This document shows, one piece after another, positions 25,735 through 33,925 of a stretch of 64,000 nucleotides of DNA (position 1 is its first letter; the number at the start of each line of letters is the position of its first letter). Under the pieces are notes generated by a model that was not told the origin of the DNA, did not search any database, and worked only from the letters and a program-made list of their open reading frames with translations. Made by a program: the position numbers and the translations under genes. The DNA comes from Mongoliibacter ruber. GTDB lineage: Bacteria; Bacteroidota; Bacteroidia; Cytophagales; Cyclobacteriaceae. The stretch is taken from positions 62,001 through 126,000 of the forward strand of contig NZ_PVTR01000010.1 of the NCBI RefSeq assembly GCF_003003005.1, given 5' to 3'.

Positions 25735-26739
25735 TCAGATATTCACCAATAGCTTGTTCAATACCTGAACGATACGGAACATCTCCATATCAATGGCTTT
25801 ACTAGTGGCTGTATAATTATCCCTTGATCCAAGACTTACTTTGGTAGAAATATAGAAAACCATTCGGTCCTCTTCTGCATGGAGCAACAAACTTAAGTTC
25901 TGGTCTGTATGAATTTTCATAAGGTCGACATCCAATGAATTGATGTCAGTGTTTTTGCCGGTCAATAAATTCCTTTTTACCCCTTTTTTGAAATCAATTA
26001 TCTTTTCAATCTTCAAAATGTAATCAATGGATGTTGGACGTTTTTTGATTTTATCCAAAAGGCCCAGGTAATTTTTCCTGTGGGATTTGTCACTGTAATC
26101 TACCGATATGGTTTTGGTCTTATGTAGGCCATAATACTGAAAAAGTGTCAATAGGTAATCGAAGCTTGTCTCCTCTTTTTCAATCTGAGTTTCTTCGAGC
26201 TGTATCAATTGGCCCATGATATCTACAGTTGACAGACCTGTATGGACAATACCTTGGTCATTATCAAAGCCGAAATATATTCGATCCTCATTTTTGAGAT
26301 ACCTGCTATTTATGGCTTCAGGAAGTTTTTCAAGAAAATCATAAAAATTACTACATTTTACCTCATTTCTATTGCAGATATCTTCTACCAGGTTAGAAAC
26401 AAAGATAGACTTCAGGCATTTCAAAGGTTTCTCAGACTCTCCCTGCACCCATAGACTGGTCAGTATCGCTGAAATATGATGATGATTGAAGAAAATAAAT
26501 CCCTCCCCCTTTTTTTTCCTAGCTGATATTATGATCTTATTACTTTCTGGATCAGAAAAGATAATAAAGTCAATTTCATCCTCGATTGCCATATCCATCA
26601 AAGGCTTCAAGTGAACAGCTGTAATCGCTTCACCTTTGTGCTTGACGTCTAAAGCGTGATAAACATATTCTCTATTCTCTACTAATTTTTTCCAATCATC
26701 CGGAAATTTCTCTGAAAATCCGCTGAGTAATACTTTCAT
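25735..26739 (-). CDS. Conserved-looking protein of unknown function (334 aa)
   Basis: Not recognised. No signal peptide or TM; predicted mixed alpha/beta. Some stretches vaguely recall alpha-D-phosphohexomutase domains III and IV: an alternation FIIFSDPESNKIIISAR, then LKSIFVSNLVEDICNRNEVKCSNF, IYFGFDNDQGIV where mutases have a sugar-binding loop, and a final strand-helix MVFYISTKV...AIDMEMFRIVQVL. The catalytic phosphoserine loop and the metal DGDGD loop of such enzymes are absent, so any relation would be to a non-catalytic remnant. Codon use matches its neighbours. Monocistronic between the pRiA4b-type gene and an MFS gene. Confidence 0.7.
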   Translation of the reverse strand: MKVLLSGFSEKFPDDWKKLVENREYVYHALDVKHKGEAITAVHLKPLMDMAIEDEIDFIIFSDPESNKIIISARKKKGEGFIFFNHHHISAILTSLWVQGESEKPLKCLKSIFVSNLVEDICNRNEVKCSNFYDFLEKLPEAINSRYLKNEDRIYFGFDNDQGIVHTGLSTVDIMGQLIQLEETQIEKEETSFDYLLTLFQYYGLHKTKTISVDYSDKSHRKNYLGLLDKIKKRPTSIDYILKIEKIIDFKKGVKRNLLTGKNTDINSLDVDLMKIHTDQNLSLLLHAEEDRMVFYISTKVSLGSRDNYTATSKAIDMEMFRIVQVLNKLLVNI

Positions 26740-27021
26740 ATTTTTTAATCTTTTTGATATTTGAGTTTGTCATTGACACAAGTAGTCAACTACAGGTAAA
26801 CTATGGATTTTTAATGCATTCACAACAAAATAGTAAATTTTGAAATGGGATAATTTAATTTTTTAAAGCGCCTAAAAAATATGTACGGGGGCTGATTACT
26901 TTTATTTTTTTATCCATGAAACTCACCACATGTCTTTTTCACACGCTGCAATATATCCCTTACATTTTTATGTGTGTATCCAATTCACCAATTATTCTCG
27001 AAAAAGAGAGCAAAATCCCAA

Positions 27022-28287
27022 TTATCTCCAAACAAAACTCTTTTTAATCCTTTTGTATTTGAACTTCCACTTCGCTCGTGAATATTTTGGAATAGAACGC
27101 ATGGACTGCAAAATCACCAAAATCAACAGAAAAATAGTAACCGGAAAGACTGTCTCGAAGCCCCAACCTGCATCCAAAATGATCCCAAATAAAGCAGGTC
27201 CAACTGCAGAACTGAGTACCATCATGCTGGTAAATAAAGACCTGACTGTCCCTATGTATTTTTGCCCAAAAAACTCAACTTGAAGTGCCGCTACAGTCGC
27301 ACTCCCAAACCCTGTAGATAAACCCATCAATACCATATATGGGTACATGACCCAAGATGGACTGATCAGCCAAACACAAAATAATGCGATCAAGTAAGGT
27401 ATCAAATAGAAAGGGAAGAAAGCCCTTGCTTTGTACTTGTCTATCAAAGGACCTGCTGTCAAAATGCTAAATGCTGATGCCGCTGCAAAAGCACTTAGCC
27501 CTCCGGCTATGATACTTGTATTCCAACCTTTGAATTCCACAATAGGGAATTGATAAAAAAACAAGCCTGTAATTGCAAAGGGTACAAAGAATACATTTGG
27601 TGCCAACAACCAAAATTCTTTGGATTTCATGATATCTCGTTGCCGGACTTTCTTTTGGGTTTGGGATTTATCCCCACCCAGGTCTTCACCTCCAGGCTCG
27701 GGCAACAGGTGTTTATCTTTTACAGCGAATAGGGTAAATAAAGTCACAATGACCGCGACCAATCCAGCATTGAGCCATAGGGATTGTCTCCAACCAATCT
27801 GTCCAATGACTATCAGGATAATCGCAGGTAATATTGCCTGACCTATGGGGTGCCCAAGTGAGGCCATAGAAATGGCTTTTCCCCTATTGACCGAAAAATA
27901 CCGGGACATAGAGGTAATGGAAATATGTGAATACAAGCCCTGACCTGCCAAACGTAATCCAAAAAAGGCAATCGGAATATACCACCAAGCTTGTGCAAAA
28001 CTGAAAAACAGCAATGACGCTGTAAACAAAAAAGTAGTGGCCAAGGTAAAAACCCGCATCGGAACGGTGTCAATCAGCTTTCCTACCTTTGGCAACATGG
28101 CCGCACTGGCTATGGTAGCTACCCCGTAAAATGTACTGATCAAGCCGTTGGAAAGGGTAAATTCTTCCATGATAAAGGGAACATACAAGGCCAACAAAAA
28201 AGTCTGCCCAAAGCTGGAGAGGGCTGTCATCATGATGCCGAAAATCACCATGATGGTGTTGTTCCTGACAAATCGGATATAATTCAA
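27022..28287 (-). CDS. MFS transporter
   Basis: A 421-aa major facilitator protein with 12 predicted TMs and a central hydrophilic loop (about 200-225, EPGGEDLGGDKSQTQKK). The loop 2-3 region reads PKVGKLIDTVPMRV, the MFS motif A position, and the family G-x-x-D-R-like motif is degenerate. Resembles oxalate/formate-antiporter-like or proline/betaine-type MFS members; the substrate cannot be given. Very basic C-terminus (KWKFKYKRIKKSFVWR). No linked enzyme genes. Confidence 0.85.
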   Translation of the reverse strand: MNYIRFVRNNTIMVIFGIMMTALSSFGQTFLLALYVPFIMEEFTLSNGLISTFYGVATIASAAMLPKVGKLIDTVPMRVFTLATTFLFTASLLFFSFAQAWWYIPIAFFGLRLAGQGLYSHISITSMSRYFSVNRGKAISMASLGHPIGQAILPAIILIVIGQIGWRQSLWLNAGLVAVIVTLFTLFAVKDKHLLPEPGGEDLGGDKSQTQKKVRQRDIMKSKEFWLLAPNVFFVPFAITGLFFYQFPIVEFKGWNTSIIAGGLSAFAAASAFSILTAGPLIDKYKARAFFPFYLIPYLIALFCVWLISPSWVMYPYMVLMGLSTGFGSATVAALQVEFFGQKYIGTVRSLFTSMMVLSSAVGPALFGIILDAGWGFETVFPVTIFLLILVILQSMRSIPKYSRAKWKFKYKRIKKSFVWR

Positions 28288-28793
28288 AGCGAAAACTAGG
28301 TTTTGAGATTGAACCGCAAGTTAGTCAAATGCATCTGAATCGCCTTGAATCTTCAGTTATACCTTATTTCATCAAAATGGATCATCATATTATCTTTTCT
28401 GCCTCATACCTTCATCTTGGCTCTTGAATCCTCCAAATTAAAAGGCTAGAATTAAAAAAACCCTCCTCTATTTTAAAGAAAAAATCCAAGCAGACTTGTT
28501 CATTAAATCTTCAGAAATTACAAAACCCTATTAAATTCTAAAACAATCGATTACGTGAGCCAACCATAAAATTGAAATGAAAAAAACGGGGTAATAAAAA
28601 AATTAAATTCTGTTTTAGAGGATAAAATTGCTAATTTTGAAGCTTGTAAAAACAAAAAACCAGCGGATGACTCTCACTCCACCCTGAATAATAGCTTTTT
28701 TTAAAACCGAATATACGTGACTTACTACGGGAAAAAGTCACTCATTTTTAGTATTCCCAAAATCCAGTATTTATACATAATTTATTGTAAGAT
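28288..28793. other. AT-rich intergenic region with a dyad upstream of sulP
   Basis: 506 bp between divergent MFS and SulP genes. No convincing ORF or RNA gene. The one marked structure is an exact 7-bp inverted repeat GTGACTT (28717-28723) and AAGTCAC (28735-28741) with an 11-nt loop, 52 nt before the sulP ATG, a candidate operator. Confidence 0.4.
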
Positions 28794-30335
28794 ATGACAC
28801 AGATGTTTTATCGCCTGTTTAAACCTACTCAGGCAAATCTGAAAGACGAAGTATTATCGGGCTTGACTGTAGCCTTGGCCTTGGTCCCCGAAGCGGTTGC
28901 ATTTTCCTTGATTGCGGGAGTTAGCCCACTCGTAGGTCTTTACACGGCTTTCATCATTGGTTTGATTACTGCCATACTTGGTGGCAGGCCAGGAATGATT
29001 TCCGGCGCTACCGGTGCCATTGCCGTGGTGATAGTGGCTTTGGTAGTCTCTCATGGTGTGGAATACCTCTTTGCTGCAGTAGTGCTGATGGGTTTGATCC
29101 AGATTTTGGTTGGGGTATTGAAACTTGGAAAGTTGATCCGATTGGTACCGCACCCGGTCATGTTTGGTTTTGTCAATGGCTTGGCGATAGTAATTGCAAT
29201 GGCTCAATTTGACCAGTTCAAGTTTGAAACCCCAACAGGTGCAATCGAATGGATGACAGGAACTCCATTAATGTTGATGATAGGGTTGGTTATTTTGACC
29301 ATGGTCATAATTAAGTTTTTACCAAAACTAACCACGGCTGTTCCTTCGGCCTTAGTTGCAATTCTTACGGTTTCGCTGATCGTAATATTAGGTGGGCTGA
29401 ATACCAGAACAGTAGGTGACTTGGCTTCTATCAGCGGTAGCTTACCGGAATTCCACCTTCCTGTAGTTCCTTTGAACTGGGAAACTTTTATGATCATTTT
29501 GCCTTACTCGGCTATCATGGCCGGAGTTGGTTTGATTGAAAGTTTATTGACACTAACCCTAATTGACGAGATCACAGAATCCAGAGGCCATGGCAACAAA
29601 GAATGTGTCGCACAAGGTGTGGCTAATCTGACCACGGGTTTCTTTGGTGGAATGGGTGGTTGTGCCATGATCGGCCAATCCTTGATCAATGTCAATGCCG
29701 GAGGTAGAAACAGGATTTCCGGCATTGTAGCGGCACTTGGCCTCTTGGTCTTTATACTTTTCCTTTCTACCTATATTGAAATGATTCCAATGGCAGCTTT
29801 GGTAGGTCTGATGTTTATGGTAGCGATCGGTACTTTCGAATGGGCGTCACTTAAAGTTTTCAGAAAAGTACCTTCCCATGATGTATTGGTAATGGTCATT
29901 GTTACATTGGTTACAGTCTTCTTGCATAACTTAGCTCTGGCTGTTTTGATTGGAGTAATAATCTCAGCTTTGGTATTTGCTTGGCAAAATGCCAAAATGA
30001 TCCGTACACGTAAGAAAATTGACGAAAACGGTGTAAAACACTATGAAGTATTTGGGCCTCTATTTTTCGCTTCTGCGATGACGTTTGGACAGAAGTTTGA
30101 TCCTATCAATGATCCTGATGAAATAGTGATTGATTTTGCAGAAAGTAGAATCGTTGACCATTCAGGTATAGATGCGATTCATAAGGTAACTGAGCGATAT
30201 GAAAAAATGGGCAAAACCGTTTATATCCGACACTTAGATACTTCCAGCAAGGTACTGCTGAACAAAGCTGAGAAAATCATCAACGTGAATTATACAGAGG
30301 ATGATCCTGCTTTTAAAATATTAGTAGAGCAATAA
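28794..30335 (+). CDS. SulP family inorganic anion transporter with STAS domain
   Basis: A 513-aa inner-membrane anion transporter (sulfate, bicarbonate or similar). The SulP signature LVPEAVAFSLIAGVSPLVGLYTAF (about 31-54), GGRPGMISGATGAIAVV, and two inverted seven-TM repeats are visible; a cytoplasmic STAS domain follows (about 405-513, YEVFGPLFFASA...VIDFAESRIVDHSGIDAIHKV). No carbonic anhydrase or sulfate assimilation genes are adjacent, so the substrate is open; BicA-like Na+/bicarbonate uptake is one option. It ends before a 17-bp-stem terminator. Confidence 0.92.
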   Translation: MTQMFYRLFKPTQANLKDEVLSGLTVALALVPEAVAFSLIAGVSPLVGLYTAFIIGLITAILGGRPGMISGATGAIAVVIVALVVSHGVEYLFAAVVLMGLIQILVGVLKLGKLIRLVPHPVMFGFVNGLAIVIAMAQFDQFKFETPTGAIEWMTGTPLMLMIGLVILTMVIIKFLPKLTTAVPSALVAILTVSLIVILGGLNTRTVGDLASISGSLPEFHLPVVPLNWETFMIILPYSAIMAGVGLIESLLTLTLIDEITESRGHGNKECVAQGVANLTTGFFGGMGGCAMIGQSLINVNAGGRNRISGIVAALGLLVFILFLSTYIEMIPMAALVGLMFMVAIGTFEWASLKVFRKVPSHDVLVMVIVTLVTVFLHNLALAVLIGVIISALVFAWQNAKMIRTRKKIDENGVKHYEVFGPLFFASAMTFGQKFDPINDPDEIVIDFAESRIVDHSGIDAIHKVTERYEKMGKTVYIRHLDTSSKVLLNKAEKIINVNYTEDDPAFKILVEQ

Positions 30336-30381
30336 TCATTTATTGCTCTAAGCAACAAACTGTAATCGGTTTTAAAGAATA

Positions 30382-30415
30382 AAAACACCTTGAAGAAATT
30401 TCTTCAAGGTGTTTT
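30382..30415. terminator. Strong bidirectional terminator after sulP
   Basis: A 17-bp perfect inverted repeat centred between 30398 and 30399 (AAAACACCTTGAAGAAA and its complement) with A-rich left and T-rich right flanks. Usable from either strand; it ends sulP. Confidence 0.9.
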
Positions 30416-30514
30416 GTTTTAGAGAAAATTTAAAAAAATTGTTGTTTAGTAGAGAGGTTTATTGCTGTCAGAAAACTATATTAAGTATTTTTTATGAATC
30501 TCAAAAAATAAAGG

Positions 30515-30727
30515 ATGAACGAAGAAACTGATTACCAAGCCTTATATAAGTACTTTGAAAAGTTTCTTCAACTTTCCAAAAATTCCAAGGAAGCAATTTA
30601 TAGCACACTTTCAATCACAAAATTCATTTTTTACTCACAATACCTTTTTAGCCCATTAGCTATCAAATGCTGTTTTTTAACATTTGTAAAAGGAATCCAT
30701 CCTGGAAAACCTCACTTTTGTCATTGA
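30515..30727 (+). pseudogene. Short ORF, possibly a truncated Crp/Fnr-like N-terminus
   Basis: 70 codons beginning MNEETDYQALYKYFEKFLQLSKNSKEAIYSTL, which resembles the first helices of Crp/Fnr regulators in Bacteroidota (a 'FxxFhxLSxxxKxAI' pattern). The cyclic-nucleotide barrel and HTH are missing, and the rest is low-complexity hydrophobic. It may be a decayed regulator or chance. It ends one base before the MFS start codon. Confidence 0.25.
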
Positions 30728-30728
30728 T

Positions 30729-31940
30729 ATGGAAAAAGTAAAACTGGGCCTAAAAGAAAACTGGAAGCAGTTCACCCTTCTTGTGATCATCAATGCATTT
30801 GTAGGAGGCATGGTAGGCCTCGAACGAAGCATACTTCCTCAGATAGCAGAAGTAGAGTTTGACATCGCAGCCAAATCTGCCATCCTATCCTTTATCATCG
30901 TTTTTGGTATCGTGAAGGCCTTGTCAAACTATTTTGCAGGAACTTTTGCAAATAAAATCGGAAGAAAAAATCTTCTGGTTATCGGTTGGCTATTTGGTCT
31001 TCCTGTTCCCTTTATCCTCATGTATGCCCCCTCATGGGACTGGATTGTTGCTGCAAACATTTTACTTGGAATCAATCAAGGCTTGGCTTGGAGCAGTACA
31101 GTGGTGATGAAAATTGACCTTGTAGGTGAAAAACAAAGAGGCTTTGCCATGGGATTAAATGAGTTTGCAGGCTATCTGGCTGTCGCATTGGTCGCTTTCT
31201 TGACAGGCTATATTGCCGGGGAATACGGTTTGAGGCCTTATCCTTTTTATTTGGGTATAGGTATGGCAATCATAGGATTGCTAGGTTCCATTTTTTTGAT
31301 AAAAGATACGCGCAAACATGTAGAAACAGAAAACTGCGTAAGTCAAATCCCAAGGCTCAAACATGTCTTTTGGGACAGTACTTGGAGAAACCCTAACCTC
31401 GGAGCTGTGACACAGGCTGGTCTGGTAAATAACCTCAATGACGGTATGGCATGGGGTGTATTCCCAATGTTGTTAGCAAGTAAGGGTTTTACTTTAGAAG
31501 CAATTGGAATTGTAACAGCTGTATACCCTGCCGTTTGGGGATTTGGTCAGTTATTTACAGGAAAAATGGCAGACCTTTATTCCAAAAAATCCCTTTTGTT
31601 TATAGGTATGACATTGCAAGGTTTTACCCTTTTGGCATTTCCCTGGGCAGAAAGCTTCTGGAGTTATATTGGCTTATCGGTCATTTTAGGTTGGGGTACG
31701 GCCATGGTATATCCTACCTTTCTGGCCAGCGTCGCCGAAAACACACACCCGAAGGATAGGGCTAGCGCAGTGGGGATTTTCAGGTTATGGCGAGACATGG
31801 GCTATGCCATAGGGGCTATCCTTACAGGAATCATAGCCGATCGTTTGGGCCTAAATTTTTCTATCCTGACCATAGGAGTCCTGACATTAATTTCTGGATC
31901 AATCATCTTGATCAGGATGAAAAATGTCCTTAGGAATTAG
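30729..31940 (+). CDS. MFS transporter
   Basis: A 403-aa 12-TM major facilitator protein. Motif A-like GTFANKIGRKNLLVIGW follows TM2 (about 73-89), and the second half repeats it as GKMADLYSKKSLLFIGM (about 278-294). Motif R-D-x-GYAIGA is near TM11. The general type is like drug or nitrate/nitrite-class MFS carriers; no substrate can be read from context. The neighbouring AraC gene lies ~410 bp downstream on the same strand. Confidence 0.85.
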   Translation: MEKVKLGLKENWKQFTLLVIINAFVGGMVGLERSILPQIAEVEFDIAAKSAILSFIIVFGIVKALSNYFAGTFANKIGRKNLLVIGWLFGLPVPFILMYAPSWDWIVAANILLGINQGLAWSSTVVMKIDLVGEKQRGFAMGLNEFAGYLAVALVAFLTGYIAGEYGLRPYPFYLGIGMAIIGLLGSIFLIKDTRKHVETENCVSQIPRLKHVFWDSTWRNPNLGAVTQAGLVNNLNDGMAWGVFPMLLASKGFTLEAIGIVTAVYPAVWGFGQLFTGKMADLYSKKSLLFIGMTLQGFTLLAFPWAESFWSYIGLSVILGWGTAMVYPTFLASVAENTHPKDRASAVGIFRLWRDMGYAIGAILTGIIADRLGLNFSILTIGVLTLISGSIILIRMKNVLRN

Positions 31941-32351
31941 TTGGGATTATTTCAACAACACTCTAATATTTGGCTTATACAATAAAGAAACTCTATTGAG
32001 GAGGTTTTCAAAATTAAGTAATAAATCCCCCATTTATACACAGATATGTATGCCAAAATAATACTTTGTTGCACTTATACTTGTGCAAGTTTAACCATTT
32101 TCACACTTGTATTTGTGCATTTTTTCAACCTTAACCTTTCGATCTTTACGATTGGATAACTATGAAAAAGACTGGAGATAAGGTATAGATGAGATTCGAA
32201 TTTCATCTAAGGATTGAATGCCAATGATTAAGGTAACAGGATGAAATTTGGGAATGGGTTCATTTTTTAATTCCCGATTTATATCATCCAAACGAACCAT
32301 TCTTCAAAAGCCAACATAAAATAAGGAGGAAAATGACCAAATTGTGGTCTT
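31941..32351. other. Intergenic region with paired dyad elements before the AraC gene
   Basis: No gene. It holds the operator-like pair at 32069-32119, a Shine-Dalgarno-like AAGGAGG (32323-32329) and an 18-codon ORF (ATG 32333, stop 32389) that overlaps the AraC start out of frame. Confidence 0.4.
32069..32119. promoter_or_regulatory. Two related TTGCAC/GTGCA-type elements (candidate operators)
   Basis: TTGCAC (32069-32074) and GTGCAA (32083-32088) form an inverted repeat with an 8-nt centre. A second element, CACTTGTATTTGTGCA (32104-32119), repeats 14 of the 16 bases of CACTTATACTTGTGCA. The pair is ~230 bp before the AraC-type gene, spaced about three helical turns apart. Confidence 0.4.
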
Positions 32352-33191
32352 ATGATGAGACAGGCAGATCCCATTACCACAAAAAATAAACTGAATCAGC
32401 ATCAGGCTTTCAAAATTTCCCGGTTCAAGCCTTTGATTAAAAAGACCAAGCCACATAAACACGAGGGCTACTTTGAATTGATTTTTATTGCAGAAGGGGA
32501 AGGTTTTCATTGGATTGAGACGGAAAACTTCCAGATTAAAGCCCCAGACTTCTATTTTCTTAAGCCCGGACAATTGCATTTTTGGCAGTTTACCGCCATT
32601 CCAAAAGGTTATGTGATGATGTTCAGGGAAGAGTTTATTGATGCTGTCAGAGAGATGAAAATCCTGCAACAAATGCAGCAGATGGGAGACCTGACAAGAA
32701 TACCTGTTTGGGAGGATCCAATGGTAGGCCAGATTTTTGAAGACATTTTGCAAGCATACCAAGAACAACCCTTGAACTCAGACGACCTGATCAAAGGATA
32801 TTTGAGAGTTCTGTTTGCCAAAATAGCCAATCGAATACGCTCGACTCCTTCAAATGGCAAAGAAAACCCACTTTGTGACAAGTTTCTTAGTATGTTATCC
32901 CAACAAAACCCGATCAGGCACCAGGTGGCGGATTATGCGGAATTGTTACAAACTTCCCCTCAAAACCTCAATCAAGCCTGTAAGAAAAAAACTGGAAAGT
33001 CTGCTTCTAAGCATCTCAGTGCCCAATTGATCTTGGAAGCCAAAAGGAACATCCTCCACACCGATCAGAACATCAACCAAATCGCAGATTTATTGCAGTT
33101 CAACGACGCCTCCTACTTCGTCAAGTTCTTCAAAAAACATACAGGAGAGACCCCACATCAGTTTAGGTCAAGGTATTTTGGAGATCTGTGA
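32352..33191 (+). CDS. AraC family transcriptional regulator
   Basis: A 279-aa regulator with an N-terminal cupin-like sensing domain (about 30-150; HKHEGYFELIFIAEGEGFHWI, FLKPGQLHFW) and a C-terminal AraC double HTH (about 185-279) with LLQFNDASYFVKFFKKHTGETPHQFRSRY, the family signature. The effector is unknown. The efflux operon begins ~700 bp downstream past a repeat array, so it might regulate that operon, but this is only positional. A Shine-Dalgarno-like AAGGAGG upstream serves a short overlapping ORF better than this gene. Confidence 0.92.
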   Translation: MMRQADPITTKNKLNQHQAFKISRFKPLIKKTKPHKHEGYFELIFIAEGEGFHWIETENFQIKAPDFYFLKPGQLHFWQFTAIPKGYVMMFREEFIDAVREMKILQQMQQMGDLTRIPVWEDPMVGQIFEDILQAYQEQPLNSDDLIKGYLRVLFAKIANRIRSTPSNGKENPLCDKFLSMLSQQNPIRHQVADYAELLQTSPQNLNQACKKKTGKSASKHLSAQLILEAKRNILHTDQNINQIADLLQFNDASYFVKFFKKHTGETPHQFRSRYFGDL

Positions 33192-33898
33192 GCTTGACCT
33201 TCGAGGTCAAAAAAAAGACCTCAAAGGTTAACAGCCCCTGACCTTTGAGGTTTCCAAAATCTCGAAGGTCTTTTCGGTAGAGAAGTCTATTATTGTTTAT
33301 GCTATTCCCAACAAAAAAACCTTCGAGGTCCAAAAAAGACCTCAAAGGTTAACAGTCCCCGACCTTTGAGGTTTCCAAAACCTCGAAGGTCTTTCCAGTA
33401 AAGATGCCTTTTACTGTTTCTACTTTTACCGACAAAAAACCTTCGAGGTCAAAAAAAAGACCTCAAAGGTTAACAGCCCCTGACCTTTTAGGTTTCCAAA
33501 AACCTCGAAGGTCTTTCCAGTGAAGAGGCCTTTTATTGTTTATACTTCTCCCAATAAAAAAACCTTCGAGGTCAAAAAAAGACCTCAAAGGTTAGCAGCC
33601 CCTGACCTTTGAGGTTTCCAAAAACCTCGAAGGTCTTTCCAGTGAAGAGGCCTTTTATTGTTTATACTTTTACTATCAAAAAACCTTCGAGGTCAAAAAA
33701 AGACCTCAAAGGTTAGCAGTCCCTGACCTTTGAGGTTTCCAAAAACCTCGAAGGTCTTTTCGGTATAGAAACCTTTTATTGTTTCTGCTATTCCCAACAA
33801 AAAACCTTTGACTCCCCCACTTTCATATTTACCATTTTCCCACCCGTTTTTACCACGATTCCTGATTAGACAATAGGTATTTTTGTAATTGGTGAATT
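33192..33898. repeat. Tandem array of five ~121-bp nested-dyad repeats
   Basis: Units begin with CCTTCGAGGTC at 33198, 33320, 33440, 33563 and 33684; a truncated sixth starts at 33805. Each unit has four 10-12 bp words: A (CCTTCGAGGT), B' (ACCTCAAAGGTT), B (ACCTTTGAGGTT) and A' (ACCTCGAAGG). A pairs with A' and B' with B, giving one long nested hairpin of ~75 nt, then a ~40-nt AT-rich spacer with CCTTTTATTGTTTATAC. Copies differ by a few bases but keep pairing. More copies occur at 39532-39652 and 40713-40786. No gene is present; the last ~90 bp lead to the TolC gene. Confidence 0.92.
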
Positions 33899-33925
33899 AT
33901 GATTTTGTCTTTCATCCATCAACCT

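Larger units (their letters stand above)
30336..30728. other. Intergenic stretch between sulP and an MFS gene
   Basis: Contains the sulP terminator and a doubtful 70-codon ORF at 30515-30727; otherwise AT-rich without recognisable signals. Confidence 0.4.

Noticed and set aside
33198-33810. CRISPR array
   Set aside because: The regular period is ~121 bp with variation in the repeats and similar, not unique, spacers; no cas genes; units form nested hairpins, unlike CRISPR repeats of 24-40 bp.
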